DNA of 64,000 nt from Mycocentrospora acerina (GCA_022701365.1 JAKUHH010000061.1:62001-126000); one strand, 5' to 3'. Counted from the first letter of the stretch, positions 1 through 10,979 are shown. Program-made: numbers and translations. The notes: generated from the letters alone by a model not told the origin.

Positions 1-858
1 AGCTCTCAGTCTTCCCCAATCGAGATGTTCCTCCTACACCGAAAACCTCTGGAGCGTACACAAAATGCATCATTGCTTGTACAATGAACATAGGTGCTGC
101 GTCAAAAATATACATGTAAATTTCATGCCTAAACAGATACCCGCCTGAGCCTTGCGCAAATTCAATAACACGGAAGATGCAGCGCGCGATTATAATGACC
201 GCTGCGCACAACTGCATCTTCAGCAGTATCTCCCATCCATATTTTCCATACTGATTGATAGCAAAGCGTCTGGTAGATCCGCGCAAACGCTTCCAGAAAA
301 TCAGCGAAATGATGAGGAAGAAACCGAAAAAAATTAGTTGCACACCGAGACCTAAGAGCACGAGGGTCTGGCCTAAGTTTGCCATACCCTCGCTCGCCAT
401 CATGCCACCGCCACCAAGCTGCATGATGAACGCGAGCACATCGCCGCAGACGAAAATTTTGGTCACCCATGTTGGACGGATGACAGAAGCTTCTGTTGCG
501 TTGACAAAGATGACAAGGCGACCATAGATCATATAGATTGTTGCTGCATAGAGAGAGGGTGGCAGCATGATGCACAGCGACTGCCCGATGTACAGCAAGA
601 GAGTGTTCGGCGATTTCGCAGAAAAATAGCGAAAAACATAGCCCACTGTCATCACTGATCGATATTAGCCATCTATTGAATTAAGTTGAAAATTAAATTC
701 TTACTAATTGCCCCTGATACAAAAGAGCTGTAATACCACGCCCGTGATCGAACCATTTGAATAAGATGGTAGACACTGCTGAGGCCAAAGGCGATGATAG
801 CTATAAAAATACTTATTTGACTGGGTTCATATTTATACAGTCCGTTGGGCCCTGCCAT
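1..858 (-). CDS. RTA1-like multipass membrane protein, 5' part (cut by the window edge)
   Basis: The product belongs to the RTA1 / lipid-translocating exporter family: seven-helix fungal membrane proteins linked to lipid movement and resistance to toxic lipids or drugs. Exon 1 is 858-705, starting at an ATG, and encodes LYKYEPSQ followed by a first hydrophobic helix. A 59-nt GT-AG intron (704-646) follows. Exon 2 runs from 645 to the left edge without a stop. It reads GYVFRYFSAKSPNTLLLYIG, then PPSLYAATIYMIYGR and FVCGDVLAFIMQLGGGGM, all recognisable RTA1-family blocks, with several hydrophobic helices. About 265 residues are visible against a usual 280-350, so only the C-terminal tail is missing. 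Joining the exons gives an ATG codon across the splice. The gene looks intact. Family assignment is confident; substrate is unknown. Confidence 0.9.
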
Positions 859-2320
859 TGTGAAAACTTGTAGCGCAACGCTGGCAGTACAAGACTGGAA
901 TAGGTGTGGATAGAGAAATACGAAAAATGAACGTATGGGCTGAGAGTGCCGCTAACAGAACAAGTTAAAAATGAATTTGAGAAGGTATGGGAAATTTATC
1001 TGGTGTAGAATACAAGTTGAATTCTTAGTGAATTGAAAGATTGAAAGAGCGTCGAAGTGAGCAACACGAGTGATTTAATACATTATCGCAGGAGAACGTA
1101 CGAATGGAGTCAGTTACCCACATACAATGCAATAAGCGCTTTGGAGATTAAGCATACTCAGCCTCGAACGCAACAATGCGTCTCGAAGTACGATGCAATC
1201 GCCGCCGATATTGCTGTCATTGGCAGCAGCATAATATTGTGCAACTTTTGTCCTATCAACAAATTAGTTCTGGGGTTAACCCTTGACAAGTGCTGAGCAG
1301 ACTCTTGTTGACCGACTTTTTGTAAGTTTCGTTTGCATAGTCTCCCCAATGGGGAACGTACTAGAAGTTTTGCGGCTGAGTTTTGTTAGTCGCGTGCGTC
1401 GTATATCGTACCGCGTTTCGTCTCAGATTAGTGTCTCCTTGGCGAGAGTGTGCGTTGAAACGCCATTAATATAATGCTTGGATATTGACCCTTCCAGGTA
1501 CTCGGAATAGAACGCAAGATTTCATTTATGGTTCTCTCACGAGCCATTGTAGCATTCTGAACTCAAATTCTTGGGGGTGACTGGACAGAAAGGCGAAATT
1601 GGAGCTTCTGGCCGCGTGATGAGATTTGTGCCAGTGATCGCTTGCAGTCTATCACAAAGATCAGCAAGTAGGCACTCAAAGTCTACATAGCCTCTTATTA
1701 CTGTTTGCCAAGAAGTGCAATAAATTCCCCCTATTATATTGTGTTCAAAAACATAATAAAAAAGGAGCGGTTGTCTTGACTTATTTAGATTAAAAATGCA
1801 CTGTAGGAATCGAGGTACAACATCGACGATTACATGCTTATTACTAGCCATGCAGCCATTTGAATAGCTTTGTCAGATTGAGCAATACTACTATCCAATA
1901 ATCTGAAATTTTCATAACATTTGTAGCCAGGGAGTCGTCAATATTGAATCGTTTCAACGAAAGAGTACCTATTATAAGCGCATTTCAGAAGAAAAATTAA
2001 GAAAAGGTAAACAAAGAACTTAGACATCTTTGAATATTAATTCAATTCTTTTGCAAAAAAAGAAATCTCAGCCTTCACTAATACTTCTTAGGCAAAGTTG
2101 GGCAAATTTGGGCATGCATTTGGTCGCTTCATATTCCCACATTTGAATCATTTCATAGATGACGAAACTAAAACATTGACAACGGGGAAACACTAAAAAA
2201 TAGATTTACGTAGAACAGCATTTCGAGTTTATTCTGAAAACGTGCTTACTTCATATTTACTGCTCAGCGAGTATATGACACGAAGAATTTATTCAAGTCT
2301 GACGGTTTACAAAATATGAA
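859..2320. other. Intergenic region, no firm gene
   Basis: This stretch separates the start of the RTA1-like gene from the end of the aminotransferase gene. It must hold the RTA1 promoter at its left end. A 104-codon ATG-started frame lies at 1851-1537 on the minus strand. Its middle is AT-rich and could be an intron, and the product matches no family I recognise, so I do not call it as a gene. Nothing else in the stretch looks coding. Confidence 0.5.
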
Positions 2321-3772
2321 TTACAAGTCTTTGACAGCAGCCTCCAGTGCCTGTTTGAATATACTACATGCCTGACTTAGTTCATCCTCGCTGATTGTCA
2401 GCGGCGGAATGAATCGGAGGACATCAAAAACCGAGGTGCTGAGAAGGAGCATGTCGCGCTTGATACATTCTTGAACAACCTTCGGCGCGATCTGTGGTTG
2501 AGCTTTTGCCTCCCTTGAGGCAATGTTTGAAGAATCACGTTGAAGTTTTGAGGTTGAGAATTGTACGCCAACCATCAGGCCGCTTCCACGGATGTCTTCG
2601 ATCAAGCTACCAGCCTTTGTACCTGATGCTTTCAGATCATTCAGGAAGGAGAAAAGTTGTTTAGAACGCGCAGCGACATTTTCAAGAATATTTTCTTCAC
2701 GGAACACCTCTATGACAGCCTTTGCAGCGGCACATGCGACCGCATTGCCAGCATAGGTACCACCCATTGATCCTGGCTTCTGCAGATCCATGAGCTTCTT
2801 TGAACTAGCGATCCCGGACAGCGGAAAGCCGTTGGCAATACCCTTTGCGAAGATGAGAACATCTGGCCGCACTCCAGACTCCTCTACAAAGAACATATGG
2901 CCAGTTCGGCCCATACCGGACTGGACTTCGTCAGCGATGAGGAGGATGTTGTTCTCGTCGCAGATTTCCCGTAGACCGTGCAGAAATTCGGGAGGCGCGG
3001 GTACGTAACCCCCTTCGCCAAGAACAGGCTCCAAGATGATGGCGGCGGTGTCAGACGGCGAGGTCTGCTGTTGTAATGTGAGTTTCACCTGGAGAAGTGC
3101 CTGGCTCACGAGTTCCTCCGCAGGCGTATCTGCTGTGGCGCCCCCGAACTGGCTGTAGTATGGAAATGCAGTTGCAAACACACCACCCATCAATGGCCCA
3201 TGACCCTCGCCGTATATCGTCTTGGAACGTGTCATCGAGGCTGTTGCGTTTGTGCGGCCATGGTATGAGCCTTGCATAACAATAATATTTGGTTTTTTGG
3301 TGGCGGCGCGGGCCAGTTTGACAGCAGCCTCGACAGCTTCGGCGCCCGAGTTCCAGAAGAAGACGGTGTCAAGAGACGGGTGCGGGAGGATGGGAACCAG
3401 CTCTCTAAGAAGGGCAACCTGCGCTGAGCTGAAGCCTATGTTGACCTGTGCATGGACCATCTTGCTGCATTGTGCAGCGGCAGCAGCGCTGACTTTGGGA
3501 TGGCAGTGGCCGAGATTCACGACGCCGATTCCAGATGTGAGATCGAGCAGTTTGACTCCTTTGTCTGTGGTGATGAAGGTGCCCTCACCCGACTCGAACA
3601 CGTGCTTGGTGAGGCGGCCAATGCCCTTCGCAATGTGTTGCTCGCCAAAGGCGGCGGCGTCGACATGCGCGTCAGCGGATTGTGTTGAGGAGAAGCATCG
3701 CAACGACGCGTGGGCGGGACGCGACACGAGGGGCGCAAACGCACGCAGGGCTGAAGGGGATCCTCTTTGCAT
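2321..3772 (-). CDS. Class-III PLP aminotransferase, probably mitochondrial 4-aminobutyrate-type
   Basis: A single-exon gene of 483 codons. The first in-frame ATG is at 3772; the open frame extends upstream to 3883 but only from a non-ATG codon, so 3772 is chosen. Residues 1-35 are rich in Arg, Ser and Ala (MQRGSPSALRAFAPLVSRPA), typical of a mitochondrial presequence. The fold-type I class-III motifs are all present: FFWNSGAEAVEAAVKLAR, GSYHGRT, ILEPVLGEGGY, the PLP-binding Asp in LIADEVQSGMGRTG (about residue 281) and the Schiff-base Lys in FAKGIANGFPLSG (about residue 310). The family moves the omega-amino group of GABA or similar amines to an oxo acid. The sequence resembles bacterial GabT-type enzymes; acetylornithine or another omega-amine specificity cannot be excluded. 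It is transcribed divergently from the hypothetical gene at 4095. Confidence 0.88.
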   Translation of the reverse strand: MQRGSPSALRAFAPLVSRPAHASLRCFSSTQSADAHVDAAAFGEQHIAKGIGRLTKHVFESGEGTFITTDKGVKLLDLTSGIGVVNLGHCHPKVSAAAAAQCSKMVHAQVNIGFSSAQVALLRELVPILPHPSLDTVFFWNSGAEAVEAAVKLARAATKKPNIIVMQGSYHGRTNATASMTRSKTIYGEGHGPLMGGVFATAFPYYSQFGGATADTPAEELVSQALLQVKLTLQQQTSPSDTAAIILEPVLGEGGYVPAPPEFLHGLREICDENNILLIADEVQSGMGRTGHMFFVEESGVRPDVLIFAKGIANGFPLSGIASSKKLMDLQKPGSMGGTYAGNAVACAAAKAVIEVFREENILENVAARSKQLFSFLNDLKASGTKAGSLIEDIRGSGLMVGVQFSTSKLQRDSSNIASREAKAQPQIAPKVVQECIKRDMLLLSTSVFDVLRFIPPLTISEDELSQACSIFKQALEAAVKDL

Positions 3773-4094
3773 TTTTGCAGCAGTTGCCGTGGTGGTGGGG
3801 GAGGAGAGCGCTGTTAAAAGTACGAGATCGTCGACTCGCGCTGACGTAGCGCAGTTGGATAGTTCGATATCTGCCCCCCGCAACTTCCTTCCCTACACGC
3901 TATTAACGCCCTTAACGCCGCAGTAGAGATACGCCGCAGCAGAGATAAGCCGCGCTCGTGCCCCGCGCTGCCTTGCCTTGCCTCGCCTCGCTCAGTAGCG
4001 TTGTTGGGTATGGTTCACAGTTTCCAAGAGACGTGGATTGTCCTTAGAGCCAGAGTCGTCAATTCTAAAGTTAACCATTCCAGTTGTGCCTTTT
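3773..4094. promoter_or_regulatory. Shared divergent promoter region, GC-rich, with a small tandem repeat
   Basis: The aminotransferase (minus) and the hypothetical gene (plus) start head to head 322 bp apart, so this interval must carry both promoters. It is GC-rich and holds two adjacent near-identical 16-bp units at 3916-3931 and 3932-3947, differing at one base, followed by a run of GCCTT/GCCTC repeats near 3970-3990. I see no TATA box that can be placed with confidence. Confidence 0.45.
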
Positions 4095-4733
4095 ATGCCA
4101 CCGTCAGTTGAAGACTTCCTGTGGAGCCTCCACAAATTGCCCGAAGATACGTCTGTGCTGCCGGGCACTGATCTTGATCAATATCTACGGCATTGGGGTT
4201 TTACCATCTACCGAACCTCCTACGGACCTGGGTCTGATGGAAAATGGAGCAAGCTACTTCAAAACATCACTGCAGGTGCAGAAAGTGATCTTAACGACCA
4301 GGACAAACTAGTGGACGACACTATCAGCATCACAAAGTTGCGGGAACTCTTCAAGCTCGATGCCCGTTCAGATCCCACGATCCTGGATGGCTTGACGCTA
4401 GAACAGGTTCGCCAACTATACACAGAAGGGATTGGAGGCCAGCCGATGAACGCAGACAACTCTCCGTTTCGGGTCTTTCTGCTAGCAGATGCTGAGGTAT
4501 TAGAGTATCTTGATTTCCATGTGCTCAAATGTGTAGCAGCAGATTATGACGTCGCTGCTTCTGTGCCGCGAAATAGGAGATTTGGCCCACAGCGGTACTT
4601 TGGGTGGTTAAGGATGCACTCCAAAGGAATTTTGTATTTATGGTTTGAATTGGAAAATTATTTTCTTTCTGATATTGTTAACAACTTTACATCTGGTGGT
4701 CCAGGAGCCTTTTGGGAACCGTCTCTTGCCTAG
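4095..4733 (+). CDS. Conserved fungal hypothetical protein, about 212 residues
   Basis: An uninterrupted frame from the ATG at 4095 to a TAG at 4731-4733. The frame extends upstream to 4038, but only from a TTG codon, so the ATG is preferred; an upstream exon cannot be ruled out. The protein starts MPPSVEDFLWSLHKLPED and contains the block GFTIYRTSYGPGSDGKW near residue 35. That block looks like one that recurs in uncharacterised proteins of ascomycetes. I see no signal peptide, no convincing transmembrane helix and no catalytic motif. Base composition matches the neighbouring aminotransferase, unlike the transposon blocks, which supports a real gene. The function is unknown. Confidence 0.6.
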   Translation: MPPSVEDFLWSLHKLPEDTSVLPGTDLDQYLRHWGFTIYRTSYGPGSDGKWSKLLQNITAGAESDLNDQDKLVDDTISITKLRELFKLDARSDPTILDGLTLEQVRQLYTEGIGGQPMNADNSPFRVFLLADAEVLEYLDFHVLKCVAADYDVAASVPRNRRFGPQRYFGWLRMHSKGILYLWFELENYFLSDIVNNFTSGGPGAFWEPSLA

Positions 4734-5191
4734 CAGACCAAATGTGCAAGCAAATAGCTCGCAATCATCAAGTTGTCATTAAACCTTAGTTTTCATTGCA
4801 ATTGAAAGATGTTTAAAACGTATTCCAAACCTCACCTTTGTAACACAAGTCTTAGACTTTAGTTACGTTCATAAATGCGGATTCGACCGTTGTACACTGT
4901 TATCGAGTATCTCCTAGTAATACAACAAGTTCCTCTTGCACTTTTTTCCTCACATACGGACCCTTCAATATCAACAGCACTCTTCAGTGGCCTCTGGAAT
5001 GAACTAGGTATCCTCAAAAAGTTATCCATATACAAATCTGATTTGTCTTGGGGGAACTTCCGTGTCCTTTTTGCTTTGAAATTGCTGATTAATCCCTTAT
5101 ATCTTTGCTGTAATCCCAAAAGCTTCCCAACTTTGAATACTTCAACGCTAGTGATTACACTGACTTAAAGTCTCATAACTTCTTGTCATTC
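4734..5191. other. Intergenic region, nothing firm
   Basis: This lies between the end of the hypothetical gene and the end of the dehydrogenase pseudogene. It is moderately AT-rich. A 97-codon ATG frame at 4875-5168 (+) and an overlapping frame on the other strand show no domain and no clear coding bias, and I treat them as chance. Confidence 0.4.
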
Positions 5192-6475
5192 TCAAATTTG
5201 ATACAACAATTTTTCAGCCTGAATAGGTTGTAACCATGTCTCAGATCTGTTAGCCGATCTTTCTGCTATACTACCGCTACCAAGTATTACAAAACCATCT
5301 TCCACCACCTTCGTTAGCACTCCTGGCATCAACCTAATGCGATTTAGTATCAACTCCGATCCGATTGCTGCACTCAGCTACTGGTAGAATTCAACAGCAA
5401 ACCTCCGGGCGAAAATCGACTTTTCCACTACAAATCCCTGGTACTGCACTTCTTCTTCCAGGCCTTCCCATACAGCACCATAGATCGAGTTTGTAGTTAA
5501 ATCTTACGCCACCCAAGTGCCACCTTCTCGAGATCTCATAATGGCGATGTGACCCTTTTTCTCAAGGGTGGATGCGCTACGTTGGACTGTATCACCTTCA
5601 GAAATGTCATCCTACACGTGATGCATCCCGACTCCATCAGACAGCGCCTTTAATTGATCAGGCCAATTTATTTCTCAGTAGTCCTCAAGATTGTTTTTGT
5701 TCGTTTATGTTGTATTAATCTGTCTAAGTTGCTAGACTAAGTAGTCCACAAGATAATCGTGAGCGTATGGCTCTGCTTTAAACAATTTCCAGCGAGCTCT
5801 ACTTACTGTACCAAGAAGTCTGATTTTTTTTACTACTGATATGCGCACTGAGTCATGCCATCTGCGCTGCATACAAGCCGACTGAAGTTGACGCACCGTG
5901 TACGAAGAAGTTGATAACGTCTGGCTCTTCCTTTACATTTTCTCGCGATCGATCTGGATACTCATTGACGATAGTGTTTCTGTCGTATGGGAAATGCGCT
6001 GCAAGGCCGAGACGATACCAAACGCCCTGCGCTGCTGTCAAAGCTACTAAACTCACTCCCGCAGCTGTTTCAGTAGAAAGTTTTTCTGGGATCTTCCATG
6101 CTAGGTCCAATGGTACGATCAGATATTCTGCAAACGCTCCAGACCTTTTATCAATGCTACATGCATCCTGTAGAAACCCAACAACCCGGGTTCCTGGTGA
6201 GATTTCAGATACTGGCACTTGGGAGCCTACTTCAGTAATTCTTCCAGCAAAATCGCTTCCAACAGTCCGCCCTGAACTTGCAAGTGGGTGGCTAGCGTAA
6301 AGCGAGTCGATAGGATTTAGTGATATTACTTCGACACGCACAAGAACCTCATTTTTGCGGGAGTTAGCGCTACGATTTCTTTGACGCCGGCGATTTAATT
6401 GTTCGCATTAAGTATGAGGGCCTTCAAATTTAGTTGCTGGAAATGGCAGTTCGATTGGAGCGAACAACACTACAA
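5192..6475 (-). pseudogene. Zinc-type alcohol dehydrogenase / enoyl reductase pseudogene
   Basis: A nearly full-length medium-chain dehydrogenase/reductase coding sequence is readable on the minus strand but broken. The N-terminal half (6341-5853) is open and contains VEVISLNPIDSLY, VGSDFAGRITEVGSQV and NFFVHGASTSVGLYAAQMA, the GroES-like domain and the start of the cofactor-binding domain. Upstream the same frame continues (FAPIELPFPATKFEGPHT) but meets a TAA and has no ATG. After 5853 it continues with stops around 5805-5670, then DDISEGDTV, HIAIMRSREGGTWVA, a stop, SIYGAVWEGLEEEVQYQG, another stop, and IRLMPGVLTKVVEDGF. It ends WLQPIQAEKLLYQI at a TGA (5194-5192). The parents are the TOXD-like trans-acting enoyl reductase / dehydrogenase family often found with secondary-metabolite genes. 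No other cluster gene is present here. It sits directly beside the RIP block. Confidence 0.85.
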
Positions 6476-6754
6476 TGTTTCTAACATTTCGATGCTAGCT
6501 CAAAAAGGGAATATTACTTGGATCAACGACGGTAAAGAACTAGGCGATACTTAAGTTATCAGACCCAGCTGTTAGATTATAGAGGTTCTGCACTGGAAGC
6601 ATCTTACACCACTTGCGTTAGCTAAGCTTCATTCGTAACAAAAACAGTACTCTATAACTACTGTGTTCGTGCGCGTGATGTCCAGATTCGCGTGACGCCC
6701 TAAAACACAAAATCTGACTTAAACTTTAACGAAACATAACTAAACTAATTTAAT

Positions 6755-7711
6755 ATTAATTAAAGCTGCTATTAAAGCTATATAGTTGTTAGGCTTAGGG
6801 AATAGTTTTTATAAACAAAAGAAGCTAGCTAGGATAGTATTAATAAGTTGATACTAGCTTAATAGTGTAAGAATATTAAAGATAAGTTCGTAGTTATATT
6901 AAGTTATTAATAAAAGCTTAGCCTTAATTAAGAGCAAGAGCTAATAAAATATTTACAGGATAATAAAAAAGGTTTATTACTTAAATAAGAAATAATATAA
7001 AGCTTTGCCTTAATTCATATAAAAAGAAACTCTATATAAAAGATAAGTTAAATACTTTATTAACTAGAATACTATACTATCTTTTAAAACTTTAATAAAC
7101 TAGTAAGCATAATAATTCCTACTAAGCTAACTTAAGGGCTAAACATAGTTTTTATTTTAATTTCTAAAATATATAGAAGTTAAGAAGTGAATTTTAAGAC
7201 TTACTTTATACCTAATATAGATAAGAAAAGCTTTCTTTTTAACCTAACTAGATAGGTAGAATAAGTATTAAGTAAGAAAATCCAGGAAAAAAAAGAAGTA
7301 ACAGCAACAATCTAAAATAACTAATATAAGAAAATAACCTTTATAGCAATTATATATGCAGATTACTTACGCCTGCTACTTAGCCTTATACTAAAAGCTA
7401 CTAAAAATGTTATATATTAAGTTAAATTTAAGTACTTAAAGCTTAAAAAGAACTTATTTAATTATTCTCTTTAAGATAGACTAATAATAATTTACATCTT
7501 ACGTAGCTTAAGAAAGTGTTTTATTACTAGACATAGGCAAAAGTAAAGAGATTTAAATAGCTACTTTTCTTTAGTAATTGTAGATGTTCTATTTTTGTAG
7601 CTTTTTTAGATTACTATTAGAAGAATAGAATCCTTATTACTATCTTTAATTCCTACTAAACTTAAACACTTAATATATTAAAAATAGCTAAATTAAAGAC
7701 TCTCTTATAAG
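6755..7711 (+). pseudogene. Fot1/pogo transposase relic, N-terminal and central part
   Basis: Reading through RIP-type stops, the plus strand shows EAAIKAI-like helix-turn-helix remnants near 6765. Around 7215-7400 it resembles the region of pogo transposases that carries the first catalytic Asp, the NMDE-type block and the later ICADG-type block; here they read IDKKSFLF and IIYADYLRLLLSLIL. Around 7570-7705 it reads FLDYY, then a stop, then KNRILITIFNSY. That matches the FLDYC-x2-N-x-I-x-L-x2-FPPHSTH-type block near the last catalytic Asp. The reading frame is cut at 7711 by the chromovirus and resumes at 22725. This is family-level recognition by eye. Confidence 0.65.
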
Positions 7712-7999
7712 TGTAACAACGCAGGTTATAAGAGAGTGATCTAAATAGGGTCTGAAGTGTCTACTACTAGGCATATAGGAGTGCTAGGACTAGAGGGTAA
7801 ACTAAAGATACTATTCTTTACACCTATAGGTCTTATATAAAAGGATATAGAAAAACTGCTCTATAAAGCTATATAGACTGCCTTCTTTATATATCTCTTC
7901 TTAGAGTTAATATCTAAGGCAAGTATAAATTAAGTAGCTATTAGATAAGTATTAGTTAAGTTAGAGGTAATAATATAATTTAATATTATAAATATTACA
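7712..7999 (-). repeat. LTR of family A, outer copy (3' LTR in sense direction)
   Basis: 288 bp, the same length as the other complete LTRs of this family at 9140, 16,494 and 22,437. It starts TGTAACAACGCAGG and ends AATATTACA. It is more AT-rich than the inner copies. Confidence 0.85.
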
Positions 8000-8429
8000 C
8001 TACTCTCTCTTTATATAAGTAGAAAGTCTCTTTCTATATAGTTATCTTTTATTTATATAAGAAAGAGAGTAAAGAAGAAGTAAGATAAGGTTTAGATAGT
8101 ATTTAGGTTTCTTTCTCTTATCTCTGCTAAAACCTTTTTATCTAAAGTTTATATTACTTTCATCTTTTTTCTTTCTTTAAAATACAAATCTTTATCTTAT
8201 CTAATTATATTTCTTTCTATATTTAACTTTTATTTATATATTACTATAAAGTAATTTTTAATAATATTTTAACTTTTACTTTAAGAAAATATTTCTTTAT
8301 TATTACTCTAATAATTGTTACTTTTACTTTAAGATAAGTTCCTATATATTACAGCTTCTTTCTTAAAATCTTAATCTTTTTAGTAGTTAGGCTTAATATT
8401 TTTTATATATATCTTTTGTTAAGCTTTTT

Positions 8430-9139
8430 TAGTAGTGTTTTACTAATAAGTATAGCAAAACTATAACTTCAACTATAACTATAACAGCAGTAATAACAAT
8501 ACTAGTAGTACTAGCACTAGCACCTGCACCTTTATGCTAATCCCTGTTTCTCTTAGTGCCCTCTTAGTAGTCTTTTAGGTTATCTGCATGTAGTGCATAC
8601 AGGCTGTTACCTATACTTAATTTATTAAGTTTAAGTTTTATTTAGTAAAGTTAAAGAAATACTTCTATTATATAAAGTAAAATAAGAAGTATAATCTAGT
8701 AAGTATCTATATCTTATCTTATAGTCTTTAGTACTATTTGTTTAATAAGTACTATTAAATATTAAACTTAAGTTTAAGTCTTTTTAGTAGGCTTTAATCT
8801 TATAATGTAACTCTATCTATAGTAGTATTAATAATAAAGAAAAGATAAATATAGTTAAAAAGCTTACTACTAAGGCAGCATATTAGTTAGTAATATATAT
8901 ATACGTAGCTAACTCTTAGGTTACTAGCATAACTATAGCAGAAGTTAAACTTATATATTATTAGTTAATAGAAAAAGAGGTTTAGTCTTTATAGGCAAAG
9001 TTAAGAGAGATTTAAGAAGTAGTAGTAAGTATAAAAGCTATAATAGAGGAGATAAAAAAGAAAATAAAAGAAATAGTAGTAAAAATAGCAGAAATAGCAG
9101 TAGTATTAGCAAAGATGAGTAAAAGTAGTAGAAGTAAAG
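8430..9139 (+). pseudogene. Accessory reading frame, antisense to gag-pol, family A outer copy (first part)
   Basis: This is the same module in the outer copy, without the solo LTR. The cysteine pattern is at 8585-8692 and reads C-x2-C-x14-Y-x6-Y-x2-Y-x6-Y-x2-V, where Tyr stands for Cys changed by RIP (TGY to TAY). GTAAGT follows at once and a TAG acceptor lies about 25 bp on. The coiled coil is at about 9020-9110. The frame is cut at 9139 by the inner element and continues at 16,787. Confidence 0.55.
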
Positions 9140-9427
9140 TTTAACAACGCAGGTTATAAGAGAGTGATCCAAATAGGGTCTAAAGTGTCTACTACTAGGC
9201 ATATAGGAGTGCTAGGACTAGAGAGTAAACTAAAGATACTATTCTCTATACTTATAGGTCTTATATAAAAGGATATAGAAAAACTACTCTATAAAGCTAT
9301 ACAGACTGCCCCTTATATATATCTCTTCTTAGGGTTATTATCTAAGGCAAGTATAAATTAGGTAGCTATTAGATAGGTGTTAGTTAACTTAAGGGTAATA
9401 ATAGGATGTAATGTTGTAAATGTTACA
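9140..9427 (-). repeat. LTR of family A, inner copy (3' LTR)
   Basis: 288 bp. The usual starting TGTAAC reads TTTAAC here, one change; the end is AATGTTACA. It is flanked on the left by the TAAAG duplication. Confidence 0.88.
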
Positions 9428-9849
9428 CTACCTTCCCCCTTTTCTATATAGGTAAAAAGTACCTTTTTTGCAAAGTTGTCTTTTCTCTATGTAAGAGAGA
9501 GAGAGAAGAAAAGGTAAAGTAAGGTTTAGACAGTGTCTAGGTTTCTTTTTCTTATTCTTACAAAACCCTTTTGTCTAAAGTTTGTATTACCTCTTCTCTT
9601 TATTTTTCTTTATAGTATAAGTCTTTATCTTATCTAAACATATCTCTTTCTATGTTTAACTCTTATTTACATCTTAATGCAGAGTAATCTTTAACAATAT
9701 TTTAACTTTTACTTTAAGAAAAATTTTCTTTTATTATTACTTTAATAATTATCTCTTTTACCTTAAGACAGGTTCTTATATATTAAAGCTTTTCTTTTAA
9801 AATCTTAATCTCTTTAGTAGTTAGGCTTAATGTTTTTTGTATATATCCT

Positions 9850-10968
9850 TTGTTAAGCCTTTTTAGTAGTGTTTTTGCTAATAAGTATAGCAAAACCACA
9901 ATTACAACTATAACTATAACTGCAGTAGCAGCAGCAACAACAACAACACTAGCAGCACTAGCACCAGCAACAACACCAGCAGCACCAGCACTAGCACTAG
10001 CACCAGCAGCACCAGCACCTGCACCTACACCTACCCTTGCCTCTGTAACGACTAAGCACGTGCACAGTCAACGTGGCTTACCTCGCTTATAGCATCTAGT
10101 CGGCAAAGTCTAGATCTAGCACTATATATATTATACTACACATAGAATACTTGCTTAAGTATTCTTGTGCTTACCTTTTGGTATAAGTGGGGTTATTGCG
10201 TAGTATCAATAGCAAGGGCAGGGCGCCTGACCATTACAGCCTCTATGCTAATCCCCCTCCCCCTTAGTGCCCTTTTAGTAGCCTTCTAGGTTATCTATAT
10301 ATAGTACATACAGGCTGTTGCCTATAGGTAATTAGTTAAGTTTATATTTTATTTAGTAAGGTTAAAAAAATATGCTTATTATATAAAGTAGAATAAGAAG
10401 TGTAATCTAGTATATAACTATATCTCTTCTTATAGTCTTTAGCACTAATTCTTTAATAAGTGCTGTTATATATTAGACTTAAGTTTAAGTCTTTCTAGCA
10501 GGCTTTAAGCTTATAAAGTAACTCTGTCTATGGTAGCATTAATAGTAAAGAAGAGATAGATATAGTTTAAAAGCTTGCTGTTAAGGCAGCCTATTAGCTA
10601 GTAATATATATATAAGTAGCTAACTCTTAGGTTACTAGCATAGCTACAGCAGAGGTTATGCTTATATATTATTAGTTAATAGAGAAGAAGGTTTAGTCCT
10701 TACAGGCAGAGTTAGAGAAGATTTAGGAGGTAGTAGTAGGTATAGGGGCTGTAATAGAAGAGATAGGGGAGAGGATAGAGGAGATAGCAGTAAAGATAGC
10801 AGAGATAGCAGCAGCGTTAGCAAAGGGGGGTAGTAGTAGTAGTAGTAAGGTAGCTGTTAGGGGGAAGGTTAGTAGAGGTAGTAGTAGAGGTAGTAATAAT
10901 GTAGTAAGGTCTTTAGGCAAGAGCAAGCTAACAGAGTTTAGCAAGGATGTAGTAATAGGTAGCGCCTA
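9850..10968 (+). pseudogene. Accessory reading frame, antisense to gag-pol, family A inner copy
   Basis: Between the end of pol and the 3' LTR a coding relic runs on the strand opposite to gag-pol. In order: LLSLFSSVFANKYSKTT; an Ala/Thr/Pro low-complexity tract (9915-10,043); the 195-bp solo LTR insertion; a cysteine pattern at 10,296-10,403; a predicted coiled coil around 10,740-10,825 (VIEEIGERIEEIAVKIAEI); a Ser run; and a basic tail ending KLTEFSKDVVIGSA-stop at 10,968. Stops are TAG/TAA where Gln is expected. After the last Cys-Asn-Leu-Val a GT intron donor is likely, since the outer copy keeps GTAAGT there. The function is unknown. Confidence 0.6.
10044..10238. repeat. Young 195-bp solo LTR (family C), copy 1
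   Basis: It begins TGTAACGACTAAGCACG and ends GACCATTACA, flanked by the perfect 5-bp duplication GCCTC on both sides. Its base composition is far more balanced than the surroundings and it differs by one base from the copy at 57,350. It interrupts the Ala/Thr-rich part of the accessory frame. No internal region is present, so it is a solo LTR left by LTR-LTR recombination. Confidence 0.92.
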
Positions 10969-10979
10969 AACTGTGTCTA

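Noticed and set aside
162..575. Minus-strand frame of 137 codons and the plus frame at 255-527
   Set aside because: Both are shadows of RTA1 exon 2, which has clear family motifs in a different frame.
1537..1851. Minus-strand 104-codon frame as a gene
   Set aside because: It has an ATG but no domain and an AT-rich middle; support is too weak to annotate as coding.
3222..3926. Plus-strand frame of 234 codons
   Set aside because: It overlaps the aminotransferase on the other strand, where all catalytic motifs lie; the plus frame has no domain.
10723..10944. Leucine-rich minus-strand frame that looks like a membrane segment
   Set aside because: It is the complement of the coiled-coil and serine run of the accessory frame; collinearity with other copies favours the plus strand.
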